Assembly: GCF_001457025.1 (NCBI RefSeq) | Contig: NZ_KQ758599.1 | Coordinates: 248,001-312,000, forward strand | Direction: 5' to 3' | Length of the DNA stretch: 64,000 nt | Source of the DNA: Pseudarthrobacter enclensis | Lineage (GTDB): Bacteria; Actinomycetota; Actinomycetes; Actinomycetales; Micrococcaceae | Part shown: one piece after another, positions 17,708 to 25,686 of the stretch | Layout of the letters: the number at the start of each line of letters is the position of its first letter | Numbering within the stretch: position 1 is the stretch's first letter | Made by a program: the position numbers and the translations under genes | Notes under the pieces: model-generated | Told to the model about the DNA's origin: nothing | The model's input: only the letters and a program-made list of their open reading frames with translations | Database searches by the model: none

Positions 17708-18685
17708 TCAGTCAGATATCGAAAGCAATGCCCGCCGCCAACTTTGATCTGTTAAATCACGGTAACGCGTGAAGTGTTCCCCCGCCGTGCCTCTGTGATC
17801 CAGCGTGTATTCGATGGCAGAAATTGTGTCTCTCGGTGATCTTTTGTCGTCAATTATTGAAGGGCTGTTTAGGCCGAGGAGGTCTTCGCCAAACGACGTT
17901 CGAGGTGTAACGGTTAGCGTCCCGTTCTCCAGGGCCCGAATCGCTATGCCGCTTTGAAAGTATAGATCGTAGGGGAGTAATACACACCACGCCGCGGCCA
18001 AGATGGCGTCAAGGTCGTCTTCCGCGACGAACTTATCGCTAACAGTCCAGCCCGGAATTCCATCGGGCCACCCACGCCCTAAAATTTGTGCTCGAATTCC
18101 CTTCGCTCTCAAATGCGGGCCTATGGCGGCGAGTATCTCAAGATTACGCTCCGGCTTGTACTGACCCGCGACGACTACAAGGGGCTCCGGTGATTTCTCC
18201 CCCATATTTTGGGCTGTTTTGATGGGATGAAGTGCCTTGGTGATCGTATGCTTGGGCAACAGCCGCTCTGTTGCCCGAAGAGCATCGTCCGAGTGAACCA
18301 TGATCAGCGGGGAGACTCGCTTTGCGTTTTTGGAGGCCCAATGGGTTGAGATCGCATCAAAACCCACCTGTCGTCTTAGTGGAATTGGATCATGGATCAA
18401 AACGACGTTACGCGCTTGTTCGGACTCCCATAGTCGGGCTTCGAGCAGACCAAGGCTGGGCCAGATTTGCAAGTTGGGATGAACGTCGTTCCGCAGCTCG
18501 GAGACATTGTAAATGGCATCGCGTAGCATGCGTGCCTTCCCTAGGACACCCGTCCTGCCCTCCACTATTCTGGCAGGCAGTTTATGACTCTTTACACTTG
18601 TACGTTGGAAGGTGTCTGAGAGTTCCGTCTCGTAGTGAGCGAGGGTCCGTCCCAAGGGATTAGAGAATGAAATTTCGAAGCTCAC
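17708..18685 (-). CDS. Glycosyltransferase, GT4-like
   Basis: This 325-residue protein is a two-domain Rossmann-type transferase. The C-terminal domain has PLVVVAGQYKPERNLEIL, RAQILGRGWPDGIPGW and a late FQSGIAIRALENGTLTVT, which correspond to the nucleotide-sugar-binding part of GT4 enzymes. The middle contains VVLIHDPIPLRR. Its start overlaps the stop of the DUF1972 glycosyltransferase by 4 bp (ATGA), so they form a two-gene leftward unit. It converges with the polymerase gene, with 76 bp between them. Donor and acceptor are unknown. Confidence 0.75.
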   Translation of the reverse strand: MSFEISFSNPLGRTLAHYETELSDTFQRTSVKSHKLPARIVEGRTGVLGKARMLRDAIYNVSELRNDVHPNLQIWPSLGLLEARLWESEQARNVVLIHDPIPLRRQVGFDAISTHWASKNAKRVSPLIMVHSDDALRATERLLPKHTITKALHPIKTAQNMGEKSPEPLVVVAGQYKPERNLEILAAIGPHLRAKGIRAQILGRGWPDGIPGWTVSDKFVAEDDLDAILAAAWCVLLPYDLYFQSGIAIRALENGTLTVTPRTSFGEDLLGLNSPSIIDDKRSPRDTISAIEYTLDHRGTAGEHFTRYRDLTDQSWRRALLSISD

Positions 18686-19803
18686 TTGGGCATCGTCTCT
18701 TTGGCCTGCAAAACTAGGCGCAAAAGACTCTGTTCATACAGCGCGCAGACAGCCTCCCAAGTGTAGTGTTCGCGCGCACGTGCCATTGCCCGAGAGCTTA
18801 GCTCATCCTGCTTCATGGGGTCCGAGATTAGTCGGCTGACATTATCGATGATGTCCGTGGGTGAAGGGCTTGTAAATATTCCTGCATCTTCCAAAACCTC
18901 ACGGTTGTAGATGGTGTCGCGTGCTACAACGGGCGCCCCGACGGCCATAGCCTGAACCAAAGCGGGATTCGTACCTCCAACGCTATGTCCGTGGAAATAT
19001 ACTCCTGCGTGCTGCCATAGTGAGAGTAGACGGGCGTCATTACTGACATGGCCCAGCCAGTGAATTTTGGGATTGTCGGACGCCAAATCGCTGACGCGTT
19101 CCTCAAGTTCACCTCCGTACCCGGACGACCCAACGATAACGACGTCATGGTCTATGGCAAGCCGTTCTGCTGCGGCCATAAATTCGGGCACAGTGTTCTC
19201 AGGAACGAATCTGGCCACCATTAGAACATACTTGCGGGGCTCAAGCCCTGGTTCAATTGGAAGTAAGGGCGATCCTTCTCCGCCGTAGGGAATGAAGTCG
19301 CCATCTACTCCAAACTCTTTTGCCCAACGTTGGCCGATTGCTTCGGCATCGTAGACCATGCGAGTACCGAATTTGGAAGTCATTTTAGCGCCTAGGCGGA
19401 AAACCAACTTGGCTACTCGACCCCACTTATCACGGTCCCATTCGATGCCATCTACGTTGACGAGCGTCGGAATGCCGCGCGCCCAGAGTATCGGTAGCCA
19501 GTATCCGTTCGCCACATTCATCACAAGAGCGACATCTGGTTTTCGCCATGCAGCGTCAAGACAAGCCGTGAGTCCATATGTCAGCGTGCTCAGCGAAACT
19601 GTCTCTAAACCGTTTGTTAGTCGGCTCTTCACCCGAGTGTCGCGGGAGGAATCGTCGTCTCGGGTTGCTCCCTTACGCCCGTAGACCGTCACATCCCAGC
19701 CTTCATCAGCCAAAAATGGGGCAAGCTTTCGGACGGCAGTTTCGAAGCCCCCGTAGTAGCTTGGATATCCTCTTGTTCCGATGATGGCTACGGAAGGTTT
19801 CAC
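18682..19803 (-). CDS. DUF1972-type glycosyltransferase (GT4)
   Basis: The N-terminus SVAIIGTRGYPSYYGGFETAVRKLAPFL is the hallmark of the DUF1972 domain found in capsular rhamnosyl- or glucosyltransferases of the WchF/Cps2T kind. The C-terminal GT4 half has YVLMVARFVPENTVPEF, IHWLGHVSNDARLLSLW and GGTNPALVQAMAVGAPVVA. The GTG start is preceded by GAGAGGA seven bases upstream. At 373 residues it is full length. It probably adds the second sugar of the repeat unit; which sugar is unknown. Confidence 0.88.
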   Translation of the reverse strand: MKPSVAIIGTRGYPSYYGGFETAVRKLAPFLADEGWDVTVYGRKGATRDDDSSRDTRVKSRLTNGLETVSLSTLTYGLTACLDAAWRKPDVALVMNVANGYWLPILWARGIPTLVNVDGIEWDRDKWGRVAKLVFRLGAKMTSKFGTRMVYDAEAIGQRWAKEFGVDGDFIPYGGEGSPLLPIEPGLEPRKYVLMVARFVPENTVPEFMAAAERLAIDHDVVIVGSSGYGGELEERVSDLASDNPKIHWLGHVSNDARLLSLWQHAGVYFHGHSVGGTNPALVQAMAVGAPVVARDTIYNREVLEDAGIFTSPSPTDIIDNVSRLISDPMKQDELSSRAMARAREHYTWEAVCALYEQSLLRLVLQAKETMPK

Positions 19804-20383
19804 TACGATGTCCTCTCATCCAGGGCGCTTGAGCAACGCATCGGTCATTACTTCCGTCAACTGGACTCAGATCGGAGGCAAAAAATGCGCGCCGTTCGGT
19901 TCTTCAGGCCGCAGCGGCGAAGCTGAACGAGTACAGAGATAGGTCACTATGACAAATGGCTCGACGATTACGCCGGAGGACAGTTTATCTACAATCTGAC
20001 TTCAATCCCAATCGCCCGTATCGCAATGAGACACAGCTCGCGGTCGAAAGATTCGGCTCAAGCTCGACCTGCCGGATCGGGCGATCCGCTGTTAGCTCAA
20101 TAAGAAATCCTAGCAAGGGTAAGCCACAGTTGGAGTGGTGCCGGCCGTCGGAGGAGAGTGTCGAATATCTATGAACTAATGGAACTTTCGGTTCCGTCTA
20201 TTTCCGGTCATCCGGTGCTAGTTGGCAGCAGTGATCCATATGCATGAATCAAGACCGCTTCCAGCAATCAACAACCGCCGCCACGAAGAATCGAGGCGCC
20301 CAACGACGGAAGATTGGCATTAGATAGTCTGGAGGACAGGCGCCTGACGGCCGCACGACTCCTAGGTCGAATATAGTGATTGT
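19804..20383. other. Gene-free intergenic region
   Basis: About 580 bp separate the DUF1972 glycosyltransferase start from a short possible gene. No reading frame here looks like protein, and I see no tRNA, terminator or repeat. The promoter for the leftward glycosyltransferase pair must lie at its left end. Confidence 0.5.
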
Positions 20384-20551
20384 GTGAAACTTATTGCAGT
20401 TATCAGGGGTGCGAGCACTGTAACGGTTGAAGTAGAGGCTGAGCCATCCGCCGAGGCTTGGACGGAGCTCATGAACCTAATCCCGGACCACTACGAGCTC
20501 CTCTATGTCGGCGCCAAAGCGGACTATCTGGTTAATTTGCACTCGATTTAG
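20384..20551 (+). CDS. Possible 55-residue small protein, unrecognised
   Basis: A GTG start and TAG stop enclose a 55-residue protein beginning VKLIAVIRGASTVTVEVEAE and ending DYLVNLHSI. Codon use is consistent with coding DNA, and the peptide alternates beta-like and helical segments with a strongly acidic middle. No clear ribosome binding site is visible. I do not recognise a family. It is isolated between two leftward genes and could be a chance frame. Confidence 0.35.
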   Translation: MKLIAVIRGASTVTVEVEAEPSAEAWTELMNLIPDHYELLYVGAKADYLVNLHSI

Positions 20552-20607
20552 ACTGCCAGCTTGCTCCAGTGTTGATCACTGCCAGCGCGCGGCAATTACT
20601 GCCTAGT

Positions 20608-22134
20608 CTAATGCGGCGGTAGAACATCATTTCCCACCAGTAGGCTGCCGGATCCGTTATCCACAATGGTGCTGGGCGTCACGCAATTTTTTACGTACGT
20701 GTTTTTCGCCGTTGCGGAAATCATGGGCGCCTGGAAAAAATTGCAGTTTATAAATCGAAAATTGTCTGCATTTATTTTGAGAGTTGATGCTGAAGTGAAG
20801 CTGCAATTTACAAACAGAAAGTCGTGTGCGTTATAATCGGCGGTTGGAAGGTTGATGATATTGCCGTGGAAATCGCAGTCTTCAAATCGAACGTTTCGGA
20901 TTTCGCCCGCCATCCGGTTTGTTGCCGGGGCAATCACTACGTCCCCGTCGAACTCGCAGGATTTGAACTTGATATCCTCCCATAGCATCCGAACTGCACC
21001 TGTTGGCAGCATAAAAGTCACGGAACGTTTATAAGTTCCGGTAGGCGAGACGCCGAATCTCCCATTCCTAAATCTAATGTTACTGACGGTGTAGCTCGTT
21101 GGCGCAGGTTCCGAATGGAATTCCAGTGTGCCCGATGATGGATCAAACCCGCTAGCAACGCGGAGTCGCAACCCATCCACATCAATGTCCTGGCATCCGT
21201 AGTTGATCCATAGCCCCGATCCTCTTGTCACGGCGTCTATATTTCTTAGCCTTATGTTCTTAGAGTACCCCAGAATATGAATAGCAGTTTCAACGTCGCG
21301 CATCACCCAATTTGCAACAAGAGCTCCGTCTAACTGTGAGAGTTCGATGGCTCGGTTGTTACACTTTTCAACGTAACCGTTCGTTAGCCGCCAGTTCTTG
21401 TCTTGATTGGCTAGGGGTGCCCTGGGGCTTTGCCGCGCATTGGTGACTGCAACGCGCGTGTCTTTCACTGTCACGCCATCCACAACCAAGTTTCGTGTTG
21501 CGGCGTTGAATTGCTCGGGCCGGCGATTTCCCCAAGCCCAAATAGAACCCCCGCCAATTGTCTCGTTGTTTGTTACGATTGTTGCACCTTTCAGGGCCGC
21601 GGTTCCATCATCCGTCATTGCACCCGTTTGAAACATCAATAGGCCGGAAGGGTTAGGCGTTGTAGATTTGTCAAGTTCCACCGTGAAACCGTCTAGTACA
21701 TTAAATGTTGTATTCGCGGGTAAGAGAAATAGAACTTCCATATTCTGCAGGCCTGTGACTGTTGTATTCTGGCGGGCAACGATGAAGTGCTGTGCGCCTC
21801 CTTCTACCACATTGGTGCCCCCTCGAGCTGCGATGTCCGCGAATAGTTTCTGGAAATAGGCTGTTTGCTGTCCGGGTGGCAGGGAGGCGACGGCGGGGTC
21901 AATCTTCCAAGCTTTCAGCCCCAGTGTTGCGGTCAAAGTTTCGACCGAAGAATCAGTAATGGCCTGCGTAGTTGAAGACAAGTCCGAAGCAGCTGCGGGT
22001 GTGACGCCGAACGCCGCGATAGCTGTGACGCCACTTATCGACGTCAGCAGTGATCCAAATCGTAGAAGGCCTCGACGCCCAAGGGACCTTTGGTCTTCTG
22101 CGGCACTGCTTTGGTTTGTCGAATCGATTTTCAT
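20608..22134 (-). CDS. Tat-exported right-handed beta-helix protein (polysaccharide lyase/hydrolase-like)
   Basis: This 508-residue protein has a twin-arginine leader: GRRGLLRFG followed by a hydrophobic stretch and an AAA cleavage region near residue 50. The mature part is rich in short strands with N/D ladders, such as VDGVTVKDTRVAVTN, NYGCQDIDVDGLRLR, NIRFRNGRFG and RFEDCDFHGNIINL. This is typical of parallel beta-helix proteins (pectate-lyase or GH28 fold). Catalytic residues cannot be placed. It probably cleaves or trims a polysaccharide outside the cell. A decayed homologue lies at 28389-29545 with matching GGSIW and DTRIAF segments. Confidence 0.82.
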   Translation of the reverse strand: MKIDSTNQSSAAEDQRSLGRRGLLRFGSLLTSISGVTAIAAFGVTPAAASDLSSTTQAITDSSVETLTATLGLKAWKIDPAVASLPPGQQTAYFQKLFADIAARGGTNVVEGGAQHFIVARQNTTVTGLQNMEVLFLLPANTTFNVLDGFTVELDKSTTPNPSGLLMFQTGAMTDDGTAALKGATIVTNNETIGGGSIWAWGNRRPEQFNAATRNLVVDGVTVKDTRVAVTNARQSPRAPLANQDKNWRLTNGYVEKCNNRAIELSQLDGALVANWVMRDVETAIHILGYSKNIRLRNIDAVTRGSGLWINYGCQDIDVDGLRLRVASGFDPSSGTLEFHSEPAPTSYTVSNIRFRNGRFGVSPTGTYKRSVTFMLPTGAVRMLWEDIKFKSCEFDGDVVIAPATNRMAGEIRNVRFEDCDFHGNIINLPTADYNAHDFLFVNCSFTSASTLKINADNFRFINCNFFQAPMISATAKNTYVKNCVTPSTIVDNGSGSLLVGNDVLPPH

Positions 22135-22754
22135 GCCTACTCGCTGGGTGTTGTACGAATTTCCATAAATAATGGTGCGATGGGATGAACCCTCAAGTAG
22201 GGTCCTCCTCCTCTCCTCATGAACCGTATTTTGTTTGTTTCGTTGAGACCACAGTGGTGTCTACCTAAAAGAACTCTTGATTCGCTACTTGGTTATCGGC
22301 AGTACTCGGAGCGCGCACTCTGAGGGCCAGGGGAGTACCGGCAGTGATTGTTGGCTCGTGTCAATCCGCTCGGGCGTCCGCATAGCCGGGCTGACTCATT
22401 TGGATGTGCATATCAGCCCGTTTGGAAGGGTATTTTGGGAATGTGAGTGGCCGGAAACCACTAACAATTCGAAGTGCAGAGAACCTAAGAGGCCCGCGAG
22501 CGCGGCCCGTCCGCAGATGCAACTTTTGGAGGATTGGCTAGTCCTTGGAGTATTGACTCATGACGCTGGTCAGATCGCCACAGCCCGTATGTGGTTCCTA
22601 TCTTGGTGGCACGAGGTTGTGGCAGGCAAAGGGCGTAGTCCTGACACGTCTCTGATATTCGTTCTTAGCAACCCTTCGAATTTCCTCTTATCCTTCCCGT
22701 TAGAGGCGTAGACGCGTCTCCTCGCAGTGAACCTGAAAAGCTATAGTCGTCAAC
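22135..22754. other. Gene-free intergenic region
   Basis: About 620 bp lie upstream of the beta-helix gene. An open frame on the plus strand at 22277-22711 has no recognisable motif, unusual composition and no ribosome binding site, so I do not call it. The left end should hold the promoter of the leftward beta-helix gene. Confidence 0.45.
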
Positions 22755-22874
22755 ATGCCGTATGTTGACATCAACCCCCATAAAAGTCGACCCAAATGGG
22801 TGGGCTTCACAGTGCTTGCCGTTCTCCTTGTCCTTACGGCGGGGGTGGTGACGGCCGCTCTCACGCACCACTGA
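22755..22874 (+). CDS. Small single-pass membrane protein, 39 residues
   Basis: ATG to TGA encodes MPYVDINPHKSRPKWVGFTV and then one hydrophobic helix (LAVLLVLTAGVVTAALT) ending in HH. The lysine/arginine-rich segment before the helix predicts an N-in topology. Third positions are G/C biased. No strong ribosome binding site is visible. It lies 95 bp before the ATPase gene on the same strand. Its function is unknown. Confidence 0.5.
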   Translation: MPYVDINPHKSRPKWVGFTVLAVLLVLTAGVVTAALTHH

Positions 22875-22969
22875 GTAAACAGCCTGGCTGAGCACGTCCG
22901 CTGAACCACCTAGACTTACTGTTTGAACTAATGCTGCATAACAGTTTGCCGAAAGTCCGGGGGACAGAC

Positions 22970-24337
22970 ATGCCACAACCGGCGGATCAGAATGCAGGCG
23001 CCCCAGCAGAAGATGCAGGGCAGCCGCAGCTGCGCCGACGCCGCGACCTTCGTCGCGCCGACGGCTCAGTGGACGATGCCTGGACAGGAACCATGCCAGC
23101 CGTAACCCCCAACACGCCACGACAGAACGACGCCGGAAGCCCGGTGACGCGCCGGACGTCCTGGGCCGAAGCTGCAGCCGCAGCCGACGCCGCCAAACCG
23201 GCAGGCCCCGGGCCCGTCCCCGCCCGGCTGCCAGCCTCCGCCCAACCTGATGCAGAACCGGCAGCTCCCGTTGCTGCCGTGCCCGGCCGTGCCGCCCAGG
23301 GAGACGCTGCGCAGGATGCCGCCATCCCGGCTCCGAAGACTACCTCCGAGGCGCCAACGTTTCGCCGCAGCCGGCCTACAGTAGCCGAGGCCATAGCCGA
23401 TAGCCCCGTGCCGGACTTCATCAGCTCACCCGGGCTGTTCGTCAAAGAGCAGAAGCCGCGCCCCGTGGGCGGTTTCCGCGGCGCCATGTACAAGCTGACC
23501 GGCGGGGCCTGGAACATGGGCCCCGGTCCAAAGCAACGGCAGGAGGACGAGCTTGCCCGCCGGATCTCACGGCAGCTGCAGGGCAGCTACAACACAGCGA
23601 TCCTCAGCCTCAAAGGTGGCATCGGCAAGACCTCCACCACAGTAGGGGTGGGCCTGACCCTGGCCGAATACCGGGGGGACGCCCCGTGCGCCATTGACGC
23701 CAACCCGGACTCCGGCGACCTCGTGGAACGCGCCCTCGGCGAAGGCATCTACCAGCAGGCCAGCCCGCGGACCATCACTGATCTGCTCGAGAACATCGAG
23801 TCCGTTGACTCGCTGACAGCCCTGGCCCGGTACATGCACCACGCAGGACGGCTGCACCTCATCGCGGGGGAGCAGGACCCGGAGGTCTCCGACTCACTGA
23901 CGGCCGAGGAATACCTGCGGATCCGCAAGCTCATTTCCAGCTACTACTCGGTGGCACTCACCGACTGCGGCACCGGCGTGACGCACAACGCCATGAGCGG
24001 GATCCTGCAGTCCGCGGATAACCTGGTGATCGCCGCCGGTTACGCCGTGTCCGGCGCCAAACGTGCGCGGAGCACGCTGCAGTGGCTGGCAAGTCACGGC
24101 TACGAGGATTTGGCCCGCAACGCCATCGTGGTGATCACGGACAAGGACGAAGTCTCCAACCGGGTTGATAAAGACGCCATCGAGGAGCACCTGGCCGGCA
24201 TCTGTCGGGAGCTCATCGCAGTGCCGCACGACCGCGGTGTGGCGGACGGCGACCTGGTCACCCTTGACGTGCTGAAGCCGGAAACCCGGCGGGCGTACAA
24301 GGAAATTGCTGCGGCAATCGTCGACGGGTACCGGTAG
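22970..24337 (+). CDS. MinD/ParA-like ATPase with a long disordered N-terminus
   Basis: The ATG at 22970 has GGGGGA five bases upstream. Residues 1 to about 190 are rich in A, P and R and look unstructured. The C-terminal half is a deviant-Walker ATPase: ILSLKGGIGKTSTTVGVG, CAIDANPDSGDL, SVALTDCGTGVTHNAM and AIVVITDKDEVSNRVDKD. Such actinobacterial proteins resemble the MinD-like ATPases near ESX secretion genes and in cell-polarity systems. No ESX or parB gene is in the window, so a positioning role is only a family guess. Confidence 0.82.
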   Translation: MPQPADQNAGAPAEDAGQPQLRRRRDLRRADGSVDDAWTGTMPAVTPNTPRQNDAGSPVTRRTSWAEAAAAADAAKPAGPGPVPARLPASAQPDAEPAAPVAAVPGRAAQGDAAQDAAIPAPKTTSEAPTFRRSRPTVAEAIADSPVPDFISSPGLFVKEQKPRPVGGFRGAMYKLTGGAWNMGPGPKQRQEDELARRISRQLQGSYNTAILSLKGGIGKTSTTVGVGLTLAEYRGDAPCAIDANPDSGDLVERALGEGIYQQASPRTITDLLENIESVDSLTALARYMHHAGRLHLIAGEQDPEVSDSLTAEEYLRIRKLISSYYSVALTDCGTGVTHNAMSGILQSADNLVIAAGYAVSGAKRARSTLQWLASHGYEDLARNAIVVITDKDEVSNRVDKDAIEEHLAGICRELIAVPHDRGVADGDLVTLDVLKPETRRAYKEIAAAIVDGYR

Positions 24338-24423
24338 TACGCGCCCTTCCCAGTAGTTCTCAGCACGAAAGACAGGTAGCGGCCACCGAGGACATTCCCG
24401 TAACGGGATCCTAACCTCTCACC

Positions 24424-24633
24424 ATGATGGAACTCATGGATAGAGCGCACCGACGTCGTCGTCAGCCTGGGCGGGAACCTCTGGAGATCGCAGCGTTCAC
24501 CGCGCTTTCTGTTGGTGCGGCCGTGGTGCTGCTCCCGGCGATCGGACTGAAAGTTATTGCGGGCAAGCTGCCACTCGTACGGAACGCCGTGGGCCGATCA
24601 CCCGAGCTCGAGCAACACTATCTCATCACGTGA
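24424..24633 (+). CDS. Possible small membrane protein, 69 residues
   Basis: The frame begins MMELMDRAHRRRRQPGREPL, then has a hydrophobic helix AAFTALSVGAAVVLLPAIGL and a short tail. The R-rich segment before the helix fits an inner-membrane topology. No family is recognised and the ribosome binding site is weak. It lies just before a frameshifted gene, so it could itself be a remnant. Confidence 0.35.
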   Translation: MMELMDRAHRRRRQPGREPLEIAAFTALSVGAAVVLLPAIGLKVIAGKLPLVRNAVGRSPELEQHYLIT

Positions 24634-24724
24634 GGTCATTAACGAGGGCTCATTTTCGCTGGACCGCTGCCCCGAGGGGTTAGAGTCTTCATCGTTCTTA
24701 CTCATGCTGACAGCTGGGAGGATC

Positions 24725-25185
24725 ATGAGGCCATACGTTCCGAATGCGCTTCTGTCACGGCTCGTGGGCGGCCGGATGTACTCGGTCGAATTTGTCCTCA
24801 ACGACTATGTGCAGTTCCGACTTGCTGGGCCGGCGGGAGTAGGCCCATCACATTCAACTGCTACGTTTGGCCGGTTGTTCGACAGGATGATCGGCTCTGG
24901 TGCGAGAAGGACCTCGGCTACGCGGACGTCCTGCGCCGACCAACCCCGGGCACGGTGATTGCCACGGTTGAGGTCACCGGCACAGGCCTTCGCATAGACC
25001 TTGATACCGGTAGTCTGGCGATCCACCGGGCCACAGGTGAAATGTGGTCCGAGATCGCAGAGATTCATGGCTTCCCCGACCGGGCCTGGATGGTGGGGCG
25101 TCCCGGTGAAGACGGCTTCGAGGATCTGGCCAAAGGGCTAAGGCGGGCCACTCATTTACCGAGTATCCACCTCCTCAAACACTAG
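24725..25185 (+). pseudogene. Frameshifted gene of unknown function
   Basis: Two overlapping frames read as one protein if one base is restored near 24833-24846. The first frame gives MRPYVPNALLSRLVGGRMYS and then VEFVLNDYVQFRL. The second continues PITFNCYVWPVVRQDDRLW, CEKDLGYADVLRRP and TVEVTGTGLRIDLDTGSLAI. The join keeps a sensible, continuous protein of about 150 residues. Its 3' end runs into the decayed Lrp copy, so the natural C-terminus may be lost. I recognise no functional family. Confidence 0.65.
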
Positions 25186-25605
25186 GAACGTCTGGGTGTC
25201 CAGCAGTCCGGGCATGGACTGCAGATGGTAGAAGATGACCCGGCGCAGTTTATGTTGTCCACGGCGCGGACCAGCAGGATCACGCCGAAGTCGCCGCCCA
25301 CCAGGGCGATGCGATGCACCTCCGGGATGGCGCCGAGCTTCTCGCGCAGTTCCCGCCAAGCGGCCTGCTGCAGTTCCAGCGTCACAAAGGCAGAAGACTT
25401 TAGCCCCGCCGTCATGGTGCCCACACCACCACCGTGAACCTGGACAGCAACCCGTCAGTGATGAGTCGGTTGATCCGCGCGCTCGGGAGACGTGGACGTT
25501 CTTCGCCACCTGCGTCACGGACATCCAGCCGTCCCGAGTCAGCTCCGCGATGATGCTCCGGTCAATTTCGTCCAGTTCCGCGATGACTCTATCGCCTCCC
25601 GCGAT
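25156..25605 (-). pseudogene. Decayed Lrp/AsnC-family regulator gene
   Basis: Fragments of this leftward sequence match the intact Lrp gene at 29589-30062 in order: ELDEIDRSIIAELTRDG, MSVTQVAKNVHVSRA, then (other frame) LKSSAFVTLELQQAAWRELR, IPEVHRIALVGGDFGVILLV, and finally QTFLVFEEVDTR before a stop. At least three frame changes and loss of the start codon show that it is broken. The DNA similarity to the intact copy is obvious over the whole length, so this is a duplicate rather than an old homologue. Confidence 0.85.
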
Positions 25606-25686
25606 GCCTGATGGCCGCGGACGCGCTTTCCCGGCTTTATCTGCCCGGTAGAATGCTAGCAAACCGGGTCTCAACTGGGGGAATCC

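Noticed and set aside
22277..22711. Plus-strand open frame of 144 codons
   Set aside because: Composition is rich in Trp, Ser and Arg with no motif, the ribosome binding site is absent, and codon bias does not match the genome.
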